Source: Anthostomella pinea (Eukaryota > Ascomycota > Sordariomycetes > Xylariales > Xylariaceae). Taken from it: DNA of 64,000 nucleotides. Positions 34,456 to 45,920 of this stretch are shown here, piece by piece (position 1 is the stretch's first letter; each line of letters begins with the position of its first letter). The notes below the pieces were generated by a model, which did not search any database, was not told where the DNA came from, and was given only the letters and a program-made list of their open reading frames with translations. The stretch lies in NCBI GenBank assembly GCA_963556695.1, contig CAUWAG010000003.1:1302001-1366000 (forward strand). Reading direction: 5' to 3'. The translations under genes were made by a program, and so were the position numbers.

Positions 34456-36048
34456 CTAAACTTCGATAGTAAAGTGAGAGATCTGTGAGTAATATGCATG
34501 CACGGCCAGCTCCAGCATCCACACGTCCGCGAAGACCTCACCGCCGTCAAAGCCGCCGATCACCAGGAGCCGGCTATCGTACAGCACGGCGCCGTGGTAG
34601 CCGCGGCCGCTCGGCGGCAGCCCGTAGACGCGGCGCTTGTCCCAGGTCATGGTGACCAGGTTGAGCAGCAGCACCTCGTTGGAGTACTCGTTGCCGTCGT
34701 GGCCGCCCACCACGAAGAGGTAGGACCCCACGATGGTCGACGTGTGCGAGAGCCGCCGGAATGTGGTTGGCATGTTCACCGCCTTCCAGGCCGTCGCGTC
34801 CACGTCGTACACCCACACGTCGTTGAAGCACTCGCCCCCGTCCGATCCGCCGTAGATGATGAGCTTGCTGCCCACCATGTTGGCGGTGTGGTAGCCCCGA
34901 GCCTTCGGCTTGTTGCTGCTGCTGGCGCTATCTTTGGATCCGGAGCCGCTGCTCGGTCCCGACACCAGCTTCCAGCTCATCTTGTGCACGTCCGAGACGT
35001 CGAGGCGCCATATGTCGTTGAGAGCGCGTACCCCATCACCGCCGCCGAACACGTAGATGCCGTTCTTGTACAGACAGGCAGTGTGAGCACGGCGGGCCGA
35101 GGGTATGCGGTCGCCGACAATGCGTGGCCGGTGCCACCGGAAGTTGATTGTGTCCAGCACGTAGACATCATTGTAGTAGGCTGGGCCATCCCCGCCGCCG
35201 AACACTACCAGCTTCTTGCCTACGGCGGTGCAGGTCATGGCGCGCAGCGGCACGGGCACGTCGCCGGCCACGTGTGGGCTGCTCCAGTGGAACGAATCGG
35301 CATCTAGCACATACAGCTCGTTGAAGCAGGCGCGCGAATCGCAGCCCCCGAACACAAATACGTTGCTCCCCACCAGCGTCGTCGTGTGCGCCCGCAGCGG
35401 CGTGTGAGATGCTCCTGACACCGGCGCCCGCGACCAGTACATTCCGGACGAGGGTGCGGCTGGCACATCGGGCGCCGTATTGGGGTCTTGAAGAGGAGGT
35501 TCTTTCGTGTAGGGGCCCCGCGGTCTCGGGGCTGAGGATGTCTTGCGGGGCGGCGCGGAGGTCGATATCGAGACTGAGGACGGCTTCCCCGCTATGGCGG
35601 ATGTCGACCGCATGTTGGTCGGTCGCCGCGCGTCGGTCTCCATGCCGCCGGTTGAGGATCCGGCCCGCAGATCTTGAGCAGAGGAGGAGGAGGAGGGTAT
35701 GGTAGGTAAGGGGCTGTTGTGAGTGTCCCCATTGCGTCGGACGGTGAGGGTGGGAACGGGGGTCGGGTTCGACGGCGGCAACGGGGCACCCTTCGAGGTG
35801 ACGGACTGCGATCGCTGTCGGATCGAGGACTCCGAAGTCTTGCGTCTGCCCGAACTGCCCGAGCCGCCATGACTCTTGGTCGAGAGGTGGCCAGGTGTGT
35901 GACTTCGGATGGGCTGGGCACGGTCTAGGGCCTCTCTGCGCTCGTCTGCGCTGGGCTCTGCAGTAGGCGAGCCCATTGTGATCTTCTGAGAGCGGACGGT
36001 CCTAGATCTACTGCTACTCGAAGCGGGCGACCGCGGGTTGTCGGCCAT
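34456..36048 (-). CDS. Kelch-repeat protein
   Basis: A single exon gives 530 residues. The N-terminal 180 residues are Ser/Pro-rich and low in complexity. Six Kelch-type repeats follow, with strong signatures (VFVFGGCDSRACFNELYVLD, LVVFGGGDGPAYYNDVYVLD, IYVFGGGDGVRALNDIWRLD, LIIYGGSDGGECFNDVWVYD, LFVVGGHDGNEYSNEVLLLN, LLVIGGFDGGEVFADVWMLE), consistent with a six-bladed propeller. Such proteins serve as scaffolds or ubiquitin-ligase adaptors, and no extra domain is visible, so the specific role is unknown. It is convergent with RCF2. GC-rich codons suggest a normally expressed gene. Confidence 0.88.
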   Translation of the reverse strand: MADNPRSPASSSSRSRTVRSQKITMGSPTAEPSADERREALDRAQPIRSHTPGHLSTKSHGGSGSSGRRKTSESSIRQRSQSVTSKGAPLPPSNPTPVPTLTVRRNGDTHNSPLPTIPSSSSSAQDLRAGSSTGGMETDARRPTNMRSTSAIAGKPSSVSISTSAPPRKTSSAPRPRGPYTKEPPLQDPNTAPDVPAAPSSGMYWSRAPVSGASHTPLRAHTTTLVGSNVFVFGGCDSRACFNELYVLDADSFHWSSPHVAGDVPVPLRAMTCTAVGKKLVVFGGGDGPAYYNDVYVLDTINFRWHRPRIVGDRIPSARRAHTACLYKNGIYVFGGGDGVRALNDIWRLDVSDVHKMSWKLVSGPSSGSGSKDSASSSNKPKARGYHTANMVGSKLIIYGGSDGGECFNDVWVYDVDATAWKAVNMPTTFRRLSHTSTIVGSYLFVVGGHDGNEYSNEVLLLNLVTMTWDKRRVYGLPPSGRGYHGAVLYDSRLLVIGGFDGGEVFADVWMLELAVHAYYSQISHFTIEV

Positions 36049-37240
36049 GATGGTATCAGCGGGCCCGGGGCCCTATGTGCATCGCTCTGCCCCTCTTGAT
36101 TCCTCCCGTCTCTTCCGCGATGCCGACCGAAGGTGGCTAGGGCTGCTTTTTCGATGCGGGATGATGTCGCTGCTTTCGAGATGTTGTTACGAGTCAGTTG
36201 GCGGGGCGGGCTAGTCTTCTCGGCCGACGAAGCGATGGGTGCAGGGACATGTGGGAGGGTTCAAGACGTGGGGTGAAAGACAGGGAGTGAGATTTTATGG
36301 CATGAACTTGTATTTCAATGAGAGACGACATAGGTTGTGGGCAGCCAGTGTATACGAGGGGTGCAGGAATGGAGTTGGCATGGACAGCTGAACGAATATT
36401 TATGCGAAGGTGGTCAACAAATAATAATAGTCGTACATATACAATTTACATCGTTCGTTCGCAGCCCCTGCATGAAATTGGACTTTCTAAAATGTTGGTG
36501 GTGCCGTGGTGGTTCCAAGTTGTGGAGGAGGAGCAGCAGCCTGCAGGTCCCAGGAGCAGGAGCAGGAGGATGAGGGGCCGGGCGGTGAACGGTGAACATC
36601 AGGTACCAGATGCAAGCAGGCATGGCAGGTATGACATGTGACGAGTATAGTACCTGTCTTGTTAGTAGTGCCTTCCTATCTCTTCAATCACCTCCAACCT
36701 GCAGCAGGATGAATGCTTCCATCCTCAACGATCTCAATTCATTGCGGTGCCGCAACAAGCATGCTCAGCAGTGTTCAGTCATTCCACTGCTTGCTCACAT
36801 GTATTCCAGGACCCAGCGGAACACCGTGAATATCCTGGTATCCCTCTGTCCAGTGCCTTCCTCGAAATTGACACAATATACCGTGGTCTTCCGTGCACCT
36901 ACTGCAACACGAACTAGTGTGCGCCGACCCGGTTCAGGCTTGCGTGTGCAATGACTGAATAGCTGAATAGCTGCATGGCTGCATGGCTGCATGGCTGCAT
37001 GGCTGCATGGCTGCATGGCTGCATGGCTGAACCCGGATGTAACGCAGCCTTGGCCGTTGAAACTTGGAACAGCTCCAAGCTCGACGCCGCGCCGCTATGC
37101 GCTCATGCATAGCTCAACCGCCCGGCTCACTCTTGTCTCATCACTTTGCACCACATTGCCGGATCGTCACCTGGCATAGTTGACATATCGCGTCTAGGTC
37201 CGAGATCCTTGATCCCTCCTCAGCTGGAGCACACTTCACA
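36049..37240. other. Intergenic between Kelch and 2EXR genes
   Basis: It includes promoters of two divergently transcribed genes and an 8-bp tandem repeat at 36970-37028. No gene is recognised. Confidence 0.5.
36970..37028. repeat. 8-bp tandem repeat GCTGCATG
   Basis: About seven perfect tandem copies of GCTGCATG, located some 210 bp upstream of the 2EXR gene start. Confidence 0.93.
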
Positions 37241-38473
37241 ATGGGCGATATTGAGCTCTTCAACACCAAGTACAGAGGTACTACCGGGACCGGCAACGGA
37301 GCAGAGGCTTTTGTGCTTTTTCCTCAGCTGCCGACCGAGCTGCGGCTCAAGATATGGACGACGTACCTCGAGCGCAATCGCATCATCGCTATCAAGATGA
37401 TGGATTCGAGGCGTCCTGAGGATTTTGCACCAGGAGTCACCAGGGCCCCGTCCTACACCGCAAAGAATTCGCTAGGGAAAATCGTCAGCGGCAACCCCTA
37501 CTGCCTCATCTCTAAAGCGCCCCCCCGGTACAGCACCCTCTTGAGCGTGAACAGCGAGGCAAGAGAGGCTGCGCGCGTCTTCTACCGCGTACGGTTCCCC
37601 TGCTTTCGCCTGACAGCCAGGGAGAGGGCGAAGATGAGGCCCAGACCGACACACCCTTTCGAATTGTACTTCAACCCCGAGTTCGATTTCTTGTACGTAG
37701 ATTATGGCGCAGATGTGACAATGGTGGACTTGGTCTGTGACCTCAAGGCCTACGACCCGAAAGATGTCGGACTGCTGAACCTCGTGGCGGGATTCCGGGC
37801 TTTCGAACCCGCCACTATTCCACCACAGGCTCTTCAACCGATTACAGACTTCCTCCAAAATATACAGTCCCTTTGGTGTCCCAAGGTCATAGATCCCACG
37901 AGGGTTTCAGACTACATGAGTAGCTTGATTCCGTTGTTCTCGGCCACCGACATCTTCGATCGGATTGGGCGTGACCCCCGGCAGCTCAAGATGCCCCCGA
38001 GTCTCTTTGCACGTCAACTCCCTCAATTCCCCAGACCCAGAGCGCATGATGGCTTGTGGCTCGATGCCTGGCGTTGCATGGCAAAGAGCTTCGACATCCA
38101 TCGACAAGCGCCACCCGACATCGCGCTTCTCATGGCCAAGAGACAAAGCCCACTTCGGTTCTATAGACACTGTGCCGTGGGATACTTGGAAGAGGCACAT
38201 GAAACGCAGGGCGCTCAATCGTCTAGTTCGAGGTCCGACATGCTAGAGAATCCAACGAAGCAAGAAGCGTCGGAAGGTCCTGACGAAGGAGTCGAGATTC
38301 CTGTTGGGTTCTGGTTGTTTTCACCAGAAGCTATTGAATCACTCCATTCAGATGCGCAACTGATGAACGACCATGGTGGCGTTGACTTTGGAGGCTCTGG
38401 CACGGCTGGGAATATGCCTAGGTCATGGCAGCCACAGCTGTGCCTTTTCGACTTGCCAAATCGTCATGGGTAG
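37241..38473 (+). CDS. 2EXR domain protein
   Basis: A single exon of 410 residues. Residues about 26-45 read FVLFPQLPTELRLKIWTTYL, the hallmark of the fungal 2EXR family, which resembles an F-box-like helix pair and is highly expanded in filamentous ascomycetes. The matching FELYFNPEFDFLYVD segment (about 142-157) is also typical. The rest has no recognised domain. Function is unknown. The start is the ATG in TTCACAATGGGCG, in good context. Confidence 0.85.
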   Translation: MGDIELFNTKYRGTTGTGNGAEAFVLFPQLPTELRLKIWTTYLERNRIIAIKMMDSRRPEDFAPGVTRAPSYTAKNSLGKIVSGNPYCLISKAPPRYSTLLSVNSEAREAARVFYRVRFPCFRLTARERAKMRPRPTHPFELYFNPEFDFLYVDYGADVTMVDLVCDLKAYDPKDVGLLNLVAGFRAFEPATIPPQALQPITDFLQNIQSLWCPKVIDPTRVSDYMSSLIPLFSATDIFDRIGRDPRQLKMPPSLFARQLPQFPRPRAHDGLWLDAWRCMAKSFDIHRQAPPDIALLMAKRQSPLRFYRHCAVGYLEEAHETQGAQSSSSRSDMLENPTKQEASEGPDEGVEIPVGFWLFSPEAIESLHSDAQLMNDHGGVDFGGSGTAGNMPRSWQPQLCLFDLPNRHG

Positions 38474-39283
38474 GAATCAGGCCATGGCAGCAGAAGGTGT
38501 CGCCGGAGATCACATTAGACGACCAAGAGCATCTTGGTTTTGGACGTAACACCTTGAGCTGTAGGCTTGGCGCATAGCATCCGGCTGCAGAGGTGTTATG
38601 GACTCTGTGCCTCCTCAGGTCCACCGTCGTAAAGCACAGGAGAGCCTGTAAGGAGTCCGAGATTCCTTGTAACTGGGACAGAAGGCACCGCACCAGAAAT
38701 AGACGAACATTATCAGCTGGTCGTCGTCAAAAGCCCAAGAGCTAGATGCCCTCTTGGCAGAGAGTATTGGCATCATATGTGGTATGGTCTCGGACGTGGC
38801 TCTTCGTAGGGGATAGTAAAACACCTGACGAGATGATGAAGTTAATGTACTTTCAAGTCTTGCATCGCATATGCGAGAAGGAAGTGAGAATGCAGACGGC
38901 ACGCCGCCATGTCAGCTTTGCGGGGAAGAAACATGTCGACAGCAGGTACTAAAGTAACAGACCGCAGTGTGCATAGGTAGAGGGCAATTCCGAAAAATAC
39001 TCTGTGAATTACTCCGGTTCGAATCTAGACAATTCCACTGGTATGATGACTTTCCCAAAGCTGCTATGTTGAATGACTGTCGGTGTGGTTGTGTTCGTCC
39101 AGTAATTCGCTTTGCTGGTAACGAATTTGGAAGTTTCAATGCGGGGCAAACGGAGCGCTCTAAAACCGGCACGGTGCAGGTGAAAATTCATCATCACCTT
39201 GAGCTTGAGCTTCAAAGTTTCACGGCCTACCTCCCTCAACAACAAGGGTACTTCCAGACGGCAAAACCACGGCTTCCTTCGAC
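38474..39283. other. Spacer before DUS3
   Basis: 3' flank of the 2EXR gene and the likely DUS3 promoter and leader. No gene is recognised. Confidence 0.5.
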
Positions 39284-41613
39284 ATGACGGAAAACGCGCA
39301 GGCAGAGGAGCACAATGCTCCCGTCACCGTGGCAGACTCGGCAGTCCCTCAGATGCAGGACGCTAACGGCGATATTCGTCTGAACGACCAACCCGATGGC
39401 GAGAATGACGGACCTGCACCTAAGCGACAAAAGGTCGACCATGAGTCCACCTCAGAACAGCAAGCTGCGGTAAAACCGACAGATAGATCAGACAGAAGCA
39501 GAGATGGGGCTGCGCAGATCAAACCAGAGTGAGTATCTGGCCATCTGAGGAAATGCCCGCGGAACATGCTGACCCCACACCAGATATTTCATTTCTGGAG
39601 AAGCTCAACGAGTCATTCACGATGATGCTGCTGAAGCATCTATTGCGACCAATGATGCCGTCAATGGCAACCCGGACCCCAGAGATGGAGGCGAGAAGGG
39701 AAAGAAAGGGAAGAAAAAGAAGCAAGGCGGTCAGAACCAGAACCGCTCCTACGGTCACTTCGAGGATTCAGTAAGGCTGTGCAACAGCAGGACCTACAGC
39801 AACGAGTTCTCCCCCAAAGAATGCAAATTTGGCGACAGATGCAACTTGAGCCACGACCTTCGGAAGTATCTCAGTGAAGGACGACGTCCCGACGTCGAAG
39901 TGCTCAACGGCCAATGTCCCATTTTCGAGACATACGGCCGTTGCACCGCCGGCTGGAAGTGCCGCTTCGTCAAGAGCCACTCCAAGGAGATCGAGCATGA
40001 GGATGGACGCAAGGAACTCGTACTCACGACGCCGCCGGACACAGACGACGACCCGGACGCTCGACCTGGCGTTGTCAACGTCGCATCGGCCGACATCAAA
40101 TGGGACCTCGCCAAGAAGAAGGTCAAGTTTGAGAAATCCGAGGCTTACAACAAATGGCTAGATAAGGACGCGGACATCACGCGGAAGCTTTACAACTATA
40201 AGAAAGAGAACGACGAAGACGACGCTGCCGGTATTCAGGAGCTCAGAGCCCAATTTGTCGACCCGCCGTTCAAGCCGTCGGAGAAGAGAAAGATCTACTT
40301 CGGACGAGAAACGCCGGTCCTGGCGCCCCTCACGACCCAGGGCAATCTCCCTTTTCGACGGCTGTGCTCCGAATTGGGAGCCCAGATTACATACTCGGAG
40401 ATGGCGATGGGCCTACCCCTCATACAGGGACAGAAAGGCGAATGGGCCCTCATGAAGGCGCACGAGACCGAACTAGCGCCTCCTCGATTCACACCCGAGA
40501 ATGGCTCAATCGTCGAGGGCTACGACAACGCCAAAGATCTCAAGTGGGGAGCACAGATCTCTGGCAACCAGGCGTGGGTAGCGATGAAGACAACGGAAGC
40601 TCTGGTTCGGTTCCTCCCCCACATTCGAGAGATCAACCTGAACTGTGGTTGTCCCATTGATATGGTCTATCAGACTGGTGCCGGATCTGGCCTTCTTGAC
40701 ACGCCAAGCAAGCTGGAAAAGATGGTTAGGGGCATGAACGCAGTATCTGGAGAAGTGCCCATCACAACCAAGCTACGGACTGGTGTTCGCGATGGGAAGC
40801 CAACGGCCGCTCGGCTCATCGAGAGACTTGCTTTTGGTAATCCCGATACACGAGAGAGGCTCGGGGCGCCCGGCTGCGCGGCGATCACGCTCCATGGACG
40901 GAGCAGACAGCAGCGGTACACCAAGAAAGCCAACTGGGAGTACATTGCCGAGTGCGCTGCGCTCGTCAAGTCGTACAAGGACCAGAGAGACGAGCTCACA
41001 GACACGGCGATGATGCCGGATGCGAGCACGCAGGCCAACACGCCCGGCGGTAAGCTTTACATGATCGGCAACGGCGACTGCTACTCGCACGTGGACTACT
41101 TCGACCACATCGACAACGCCAAGGTCGACTCGGTGATGATCGCCCGCGGCGCCATGGTCAAGCCCTGGATCTTCGAGGAGATCGAGAAGGGCCAGTACCT
41201 CGACAAGTCATCGTCCGAGCGGCTGGGCTACATCGAGAAGTTTGTCCGCTACGGCCTGGAGGCGTGGGGCACGGACGAGCTCGGGCTGGGCTTCACCCGG
41301 CGCTTTTTGTTGGAGTGGCTGAGCTTCACGCACCGGTACATCCCGCTCGGCATCCTGGAGCACCTGCCGCCCAACCTCAACGACCGGCCGCCGAAGTACC
41401 GGGGCCGGGATGACATGGAGACGCTGCTTGCCAGCCCCAACTACAAGGACTGGATCAAGATCAGGTAAGCCCTTTCTTGTACTGTATCAACTGTGACCAC
41501 CTAATTACTGACGCGTTGCTTGCAGCGAGATGTTCCTTGGTCCTGCGCATCCGAACTTCTCGTTTCAGCCGAAGCACAAGTCCAACAGCTACGAGATCGA
41601 TGCCGAGGGATAA
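39284..41613 (+). CDS. DUS3: tRNA-dihydrouridine(47) synthase (Dus3)
   Basis: Dus3 reduces uridine 47 of tRNA to dihydrouridine using FMN and NADPH. Three exons (39284-39528, 39584-41464, 41526-41613) give 737 residues. The N-terminus is charged, with a Lys-rich run. Two CCCH zinc fingers follow ([21 protein letters not shown]...H and [18 protein letters not shown]...H), a feature of eukaryotic Dus3. The TIM-barrel catalytic domain begins near [17 protein letters not shown]. It contains NLNCGCP with the catalytic cysteine (C438), [18 protein letters not shown] and IGNGDC, where FMN phosphate binds. The final exon supplies the conserved C-terminus [14 protein letters not shown]. Length is typical. 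Confidence 0.95.
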
Positions 41614-42553
41614 GTGCACGTCTAGATACCTCATGTATGACACTGCTCTCAGTACGTATTTGGCTTTTGTTGCATTTCGTTGCATTTCGTTGCGGGGTAT
41701 AGATGAGACCAGCTGTCCTGTGTCCCCAGCGGATTCCCCTTAGACAGGTCTAGAACATGGAAACAGACACAAGGCACAGATGCAGCCATTGCTTCAATTG
41801 TGAATTAAAGGTGCCAGATAGGCTGAATAAGTAGGCGTGGTCTAAGCCACATCTGAGCTTCTGTGTGATTGTTGTCTCCTATTGCTGACCACCTGATCAT
41901 AAGAGGAACGCATGGCAAGTGATGGTACATTGACGAATGACTTTTTAAATAGTTGGTTATAGCATGACATCAATTGACAATTCATCGGCTGAAATGTTGG
42001 TAGAGTTTTGGCTGTGTGAACATTGATGGAACTGATAGTAGCTGCGACGGTAACGTGGAGACGGGAATGCAGCTAAAGGCTAAAGCTCGGGCGCCGGTAA
42101 GCTTCAAGGTTCCCATTAGCGCAGGCCGACGTCACTCAGCGCTCAAGCCACATGTGACGTAACAGACTTGCCGTTCCCGGTCTGACCTCTGCCCTCTGCC
42201 CTCTGCCAGTCTTGGCACACCCAGCCCACCTGCCAGCTCTGGAGTCTGCACACGACCTCAATCCCTCCCGGTTACCGTCCCAGTCAAGGCCACCTCACCC
42301 TGCTCTGCTCACCCACCTCACCCTCTGGCCTCTATTAATACCAAGCTCCCAAGCTATCCCACGACCATCCAAGACAGACAGACCTCTTTCTTTGTCTTCA
42401 CTCGTCGACAATTGTATACACATCTGGAGGCACGCGAGACACCTTGAAACCCTCACATCCCTCTCTCCCTTTGTCGCGCTTCATTGAGCGCCAGCTGTCC
42501 CGAGACTCCCACGAACCACCTCCTCCCGCGAAAGAGCTCGAACCACCGTCAAG
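41614..42553. other. Spacer between DUS3 and the BAP31-like gene
   Basis: It includes a CTCTGCC triplicate near 42187-42207, pyrimidine-rich DNA and probably the 5' leader of the next gene. No gene is recognised. Confidence 0.5.
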
Positions 42554-43470
42554 ATGACGCTCTACTATACTCTCGTTCGTCCGCCTTGCGTCCTTCCGAA
42601 TTGCCTGGCAAACCTGTCACTATCGACATGATGTTGTTGGATACCCCGTTGCTGACAGTGCCCAATCAGGTCTTCCTGCTTCTCGTAGCAGAGATGACGC
42701 TGTTTATGCTACTCGTCCTGCCGATGCCCTTCGCTGTTAAGCGCAAGATGTTTACGTACGTCACCCCCGGCCCTGTCCGATGTATACCGCATCCCGAGAG
42801 CTCCGGCTGACATTAGAGACACACTTGCAGCTTCCTCTCCGAGAACCCCATTATAGGGAAGATACAATACGGGTTGAAGATCACCTTCATCTTCATCCTG
42901 ATCCTCTTCATCGATAGCGTTAACCGCGTCTATCGCGTGCAAGTCGAGCTGGCTGCTGCCACCGACACTAACAAGGGCTCGGCGTAAGTCTTTCCCCTTC
43001 CAACGGGCCTCTGAACTCCTGTGCCCACGTGCTACCATTCCCACGGGCCACTTGCCCCAATCTGAGGCCTCGGTAATGCTAACAACTCCGACAGCGCGGT
43101 AATGGGCCACGAGCGCCTCGAGGTGCAAGCGCGCAAGTTCTACAGCCAGCGCAACATGTACCTGTGCGGCTTCACACTGTTCCTGTCCCTGATCCTCAAC
43201 CGTACCTACATCATGATCCTTGAGACCCTGCGCCTCGAGGAGAAGGTCAAGCAATACGAGGGCACCGACAAGAAGACCAAGGACAGCGAGAAGCTGGCGG
43301 TTGCTGGAAAGCCTGGCGAGATTGCGCGCCTGCAGAGGGATCTCGAGAAGAAGGACCGCGACATCGAGAACCTCAAGAAGCAGGCCGAGGGCCTCTCCCG
43401 CGAGTACAACAACCTCTGTGAGAAGTACGGCGAGACGCAGCCACCTGCCGGCACCCGTAAGGACAAGTAG
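42554..43470 (+). CDS. BAP31/Yet-family ER membrane protein
   Basis: BAP31 and the yeast Yet proteins are ER transmembrane chaperone or sorting factors. Four exons (42554-42574, 42670-42755, 42831-42983, 43095-43470) give 211 residues. The tiny first exon (7 codons, MTLYYTL) joins VFLLLVAEMTLFMLLVLP, as in the family. Three hydrophobic segments are visible, at residues about 8-22, 45-62 and 102-125. The cytosolic tail is a coiled coil (LEEKVKQYEGTDKK and ARLQRDLEKKDRDIENLKKQ). The C-terminus ends RKDK, not an ideal KKxx retrieval signal. The donor after exon 1 is GTTCGT, less usual, but the join gives exact family sequence. Confidence 0.92.
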
Positions 43471-44108
43471 ATCTGGACATTGGTCTACACTGTCTGCAAA
43501 TACCCTTTCGGACGGGCCCGGACTGGCACGAACGTGCGGGCTGAGATCAAAGGTATTATATCATGCAGACAAAGGAAGACACCGACAAAATCCACCTCCG
43601 AGCAACTCATGCGGTGATGATGACCCTTGAGGCGCGAGGATACGGCGTGGATGAGAGGAACCCCAAAAATAGTCGATATGGGACTGCGCAGTGGGTGACG
43701 CAGGGTTGCGGGCGAAAGAAAAAGGAGACAATCCGCAATGTTTGATTGGGACTGGGAAGCATGTCATGTTGTGCGAGGCGCCTTTCTGACCATCACGGAT
43801 TTAACGTTCTCTCAATGCGGACTGGGCTTTTCCTGCCTAGCTTGTACAAATATAGGTGAATAAACTGAGGTCTTTATTCGCTGCACATTACGCTCCGTAC
43901 ATCGTGACCTTTCCCGACCCAGGCTGACTAGGCCGAATCGACCAGGTATTTTGGACTCTAGTTCCTGTATGTATTTATAATCCGATTCGCCATACCCCAA
44001 CGCCTTACCCAATCAAGACCATGTTACAATTACAAGGCTTATAGTCCATACAGTTTCGAAACAACCATAGGTTTATAGTCCGTCCATCCAGCTACGATCA
44101 ACCAAAAC
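43471..44108. other. Spacer between convergent genes
   Basis: Contains the 3' ends of two convergent transcription units. No gene is recognised. Confidence 0.5.
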
Positions 44109-45920
44109 TCAAGGCCGTTTCGTACCCTTCCTATACATAGCATCGAACCGATCCGGGAAGAGAATCCCACTCGCGAGCCGCAGCAGCTCCCTCTCGACTT
44201 CTTCCGCTCTACTGCCATTTCTAGTATTACCATCACCATCAGCACCACCACTCCGTCCAGCACCCATCACCGCCCGCTCCCGCTCATCCTCATCCCACGG
44301 CGAAAGCCCCATACTCCGCAGTCCCTCCTCCCCGCCCGCGTCGCACACATCCTGCACGCCGGGCCGTCCCGCGTGGTGCTTTTCGCCCTTCGAAGCAAAA
44401 CCGCCCCCACCTCTGCCTCCGCGGATATAGGATGAGTTGTTCGCTTCGAAATCCGGCGCCGGCAGGCCGAGCAGGAAGGCCCGGCGCTGGCGCGCTAGGT
44501 AGAGCGCGTTGGTTGCTGTGAGCGGGCAGGCGGGGACGTAGAGGAGGACGCTTGCGTCGTGCGGTTGCGGTTGTGTCCGTGTCTGTGTCTGTGTTTGGGG
44601 GCCCGGAGAAAGGCCGAGGTGGATGGGGTCGGCGGCGGTAACGAGGTCGGGGTGCCAGATAACGTAATCGCCTGGGTTGATATGGGGGAGGGACACCATG
44701 GTGGTTGGGAGGCGGAGGTGCGGGTGCAGGGCAGCCGTCAGTTCTTGAATGTAGCCCGGGATAGCGCCGTGCAGGACGCTGTTCTGGACGACGCGGAGGT
44801 TCCAGTTGTTCTCGTGGAGGAAGGCGGCGGCAGGGTTGCTGCTGCTGGTGTCGTTGTTGAGGTTGTAGGGGCTAGGGTTAGGGTTATCGGGGGTGCTGAA
44901 GTGGTCGGGACCGCGACGCGGCGAGAAAAACGGCCGCAGGAGCAGGTACGCCGTCGTGAGCTGCAGCATCGGACAACACGCGAGGAGCGAGCCACCGCCG
45001 CCGCCGCCGGGCGCGATGGTGGATAGAGACAGCCAGCCCTGGAACATGCGGAACATGCTGCACGAGCCGGCGCCGTTGTACAGGTCCGTCGTCGCGCCGA
45101 GCCGCGCGCTGCTGTCCCAGGGGTCGTGCTCCTCCCAGCGGCCCTGGAAGATCTTGTTGTAGGTGCCGGCGCGGCCGTAGCCGTCGCGCTCCCAGCGCTC
45201 GACGCTGCCGCCGGCGATGTGCGGCGGGCCCGTGGTGCCGAGGGACGTGTTGTCGCCCGGGTGGCGCATGATCAGGCGGTCCGCGTAGGCGACTGGGTGG
45301 TCGCTGCTGATGAGGGCGTCTTCGCTGCTTGAGTGCCACGCGCTCATCGCGAAGCGTTGGGCCTCCAGTAGCCGGGAGTCGGCGCGGGCTCGGATCTGTC
45401 CTGGGCTCCAGTACAGCTCGTATAGCTGGGGATCGTGCGCCGGCGAGCCCTTGGTGTGCGGGTTGTGGCGGAGGTAGTCCTGCGTCTCCTCTTTCCATGA
45501 CAGGGCGACGTTGGGCGGTATGACGCGCCGGACCACGGCCACGCCTCGCTTCTGAAGGGCCTTCTTGAAGGGGGCTGCCTTGCTCTCGTCGTGGATGTCG
45601 AAGTAGTCGATTGTGGGTATTATGTCGGACCCGCTGGCCGCGATGTGGTTGGCCTCCTTTCTCAGCTGGCGCAGGAGACGGTAGAACGAGTCGGCTACGG
45701 CTTTCTCTTTACAGGCGATGAGGTTGCGCTTGATCTTGGCGAACCGGTCTGGCAGGGGAATCGGTTCTGGCTCCGACGGGGGCATGAAGTTCGATGCCAT
45801 GTTGTTACTCGATCCGTTGACAGATGCAAAATCTGACCTCGTTTGATCTTGGGTCGCGGGCTGGGTGACGAGCATGGTCACCGTCGTTTGCGAAGTAGAT
45901 ATACCTGGGATTGATGGCAA
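44109..45920 (-). CDS. DUF1479 family protein (YbiU-like oxygenase fold)
   Basis: A single exon of 603 residues. Family markers include VPFKKALQKRGVAVVRRVIPP, YELYWSPGQIRARAD, the GSVERWERDGYGR block and HLGLSPG. DUF1479 proteins such as YbiU adopt a cupin fold related to 2-oxoglutarate/Fe oxygenases, but the substrate is unknown. Two low-complexity insertions (a Gly-rich loop near 310 and an Asn/Ser loop with TQTQTRTQ near 450) and an acidic Gly-rich tail make it longer than bacterial members. The frame contains no break. A telomere-like TTAGGGTTAGGG word near 44870-44885 lies inside this coding frame and is probably coincidental. Confidence 0.82.
   Translation of the reverse strand: MPSIPGISTSQTTVTMLVTQPATQDQTRSDFASVNGSSNNMASNFMPPSEPEPIPLPDRFAKIKRNLIACKEKAVADSFYRLLRQLRKEANHIAASGSDIIPTIDYFDIHDESKAAPFKKALQKRGVAVVRRVIPPNVALSWKEETQDYLRHNPHTKGSPAHDPQLYELYWSPGQIRARADSRLLEAQRFAMSAWHSSSEDALISSDHPVAYADRLIMRHPGDNTSLGTTGPPHIAGGSVERWERDGYGRAGTYNKIFQGRWEEHDPWDSSARLGATTDLYNGAGSCSMFRMFQGWLSLSTIAPGGGGGGSLLACCPMLQLTTAYLLLRPFFSPRRGPDHFSTPDNPNPSPYNLNNDTSSSNPAAAFLHENNWNLRVVQNSVLHGAIPGYIQELTAALHPHLRLPTTMVSLPHINPGDYVIWHPDLVTAADPIHLGLSPGPQTQTQTRTQPQPHDASVLLYVPACPLTATNALYLARQRRAFLLGLPAPDFEANNSSYIRGGRGGGGFASKGEKHHAGRPGVQDVCDAGGEEGLRSMGLSPWDEDERERAVMGAGRSGGADGDGNTRNGSRAEEVERELLRLASGILFPDRFDAMYRKGTKRP

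Noticed and set aside
44868..44890. Telomere-like TTAGGGTTAGGG in the DUF1479 gene
   Set aside because: It is inside an intact coding frame (Asn-Pro-rich linker) with none of the inverted ends or core words of the MULE-like elements.
44884..45498. 204-codon minus-strand frame within DUF1479
   Set aside because: Different phase, Arg/Pro-rich artefact of the true frame.
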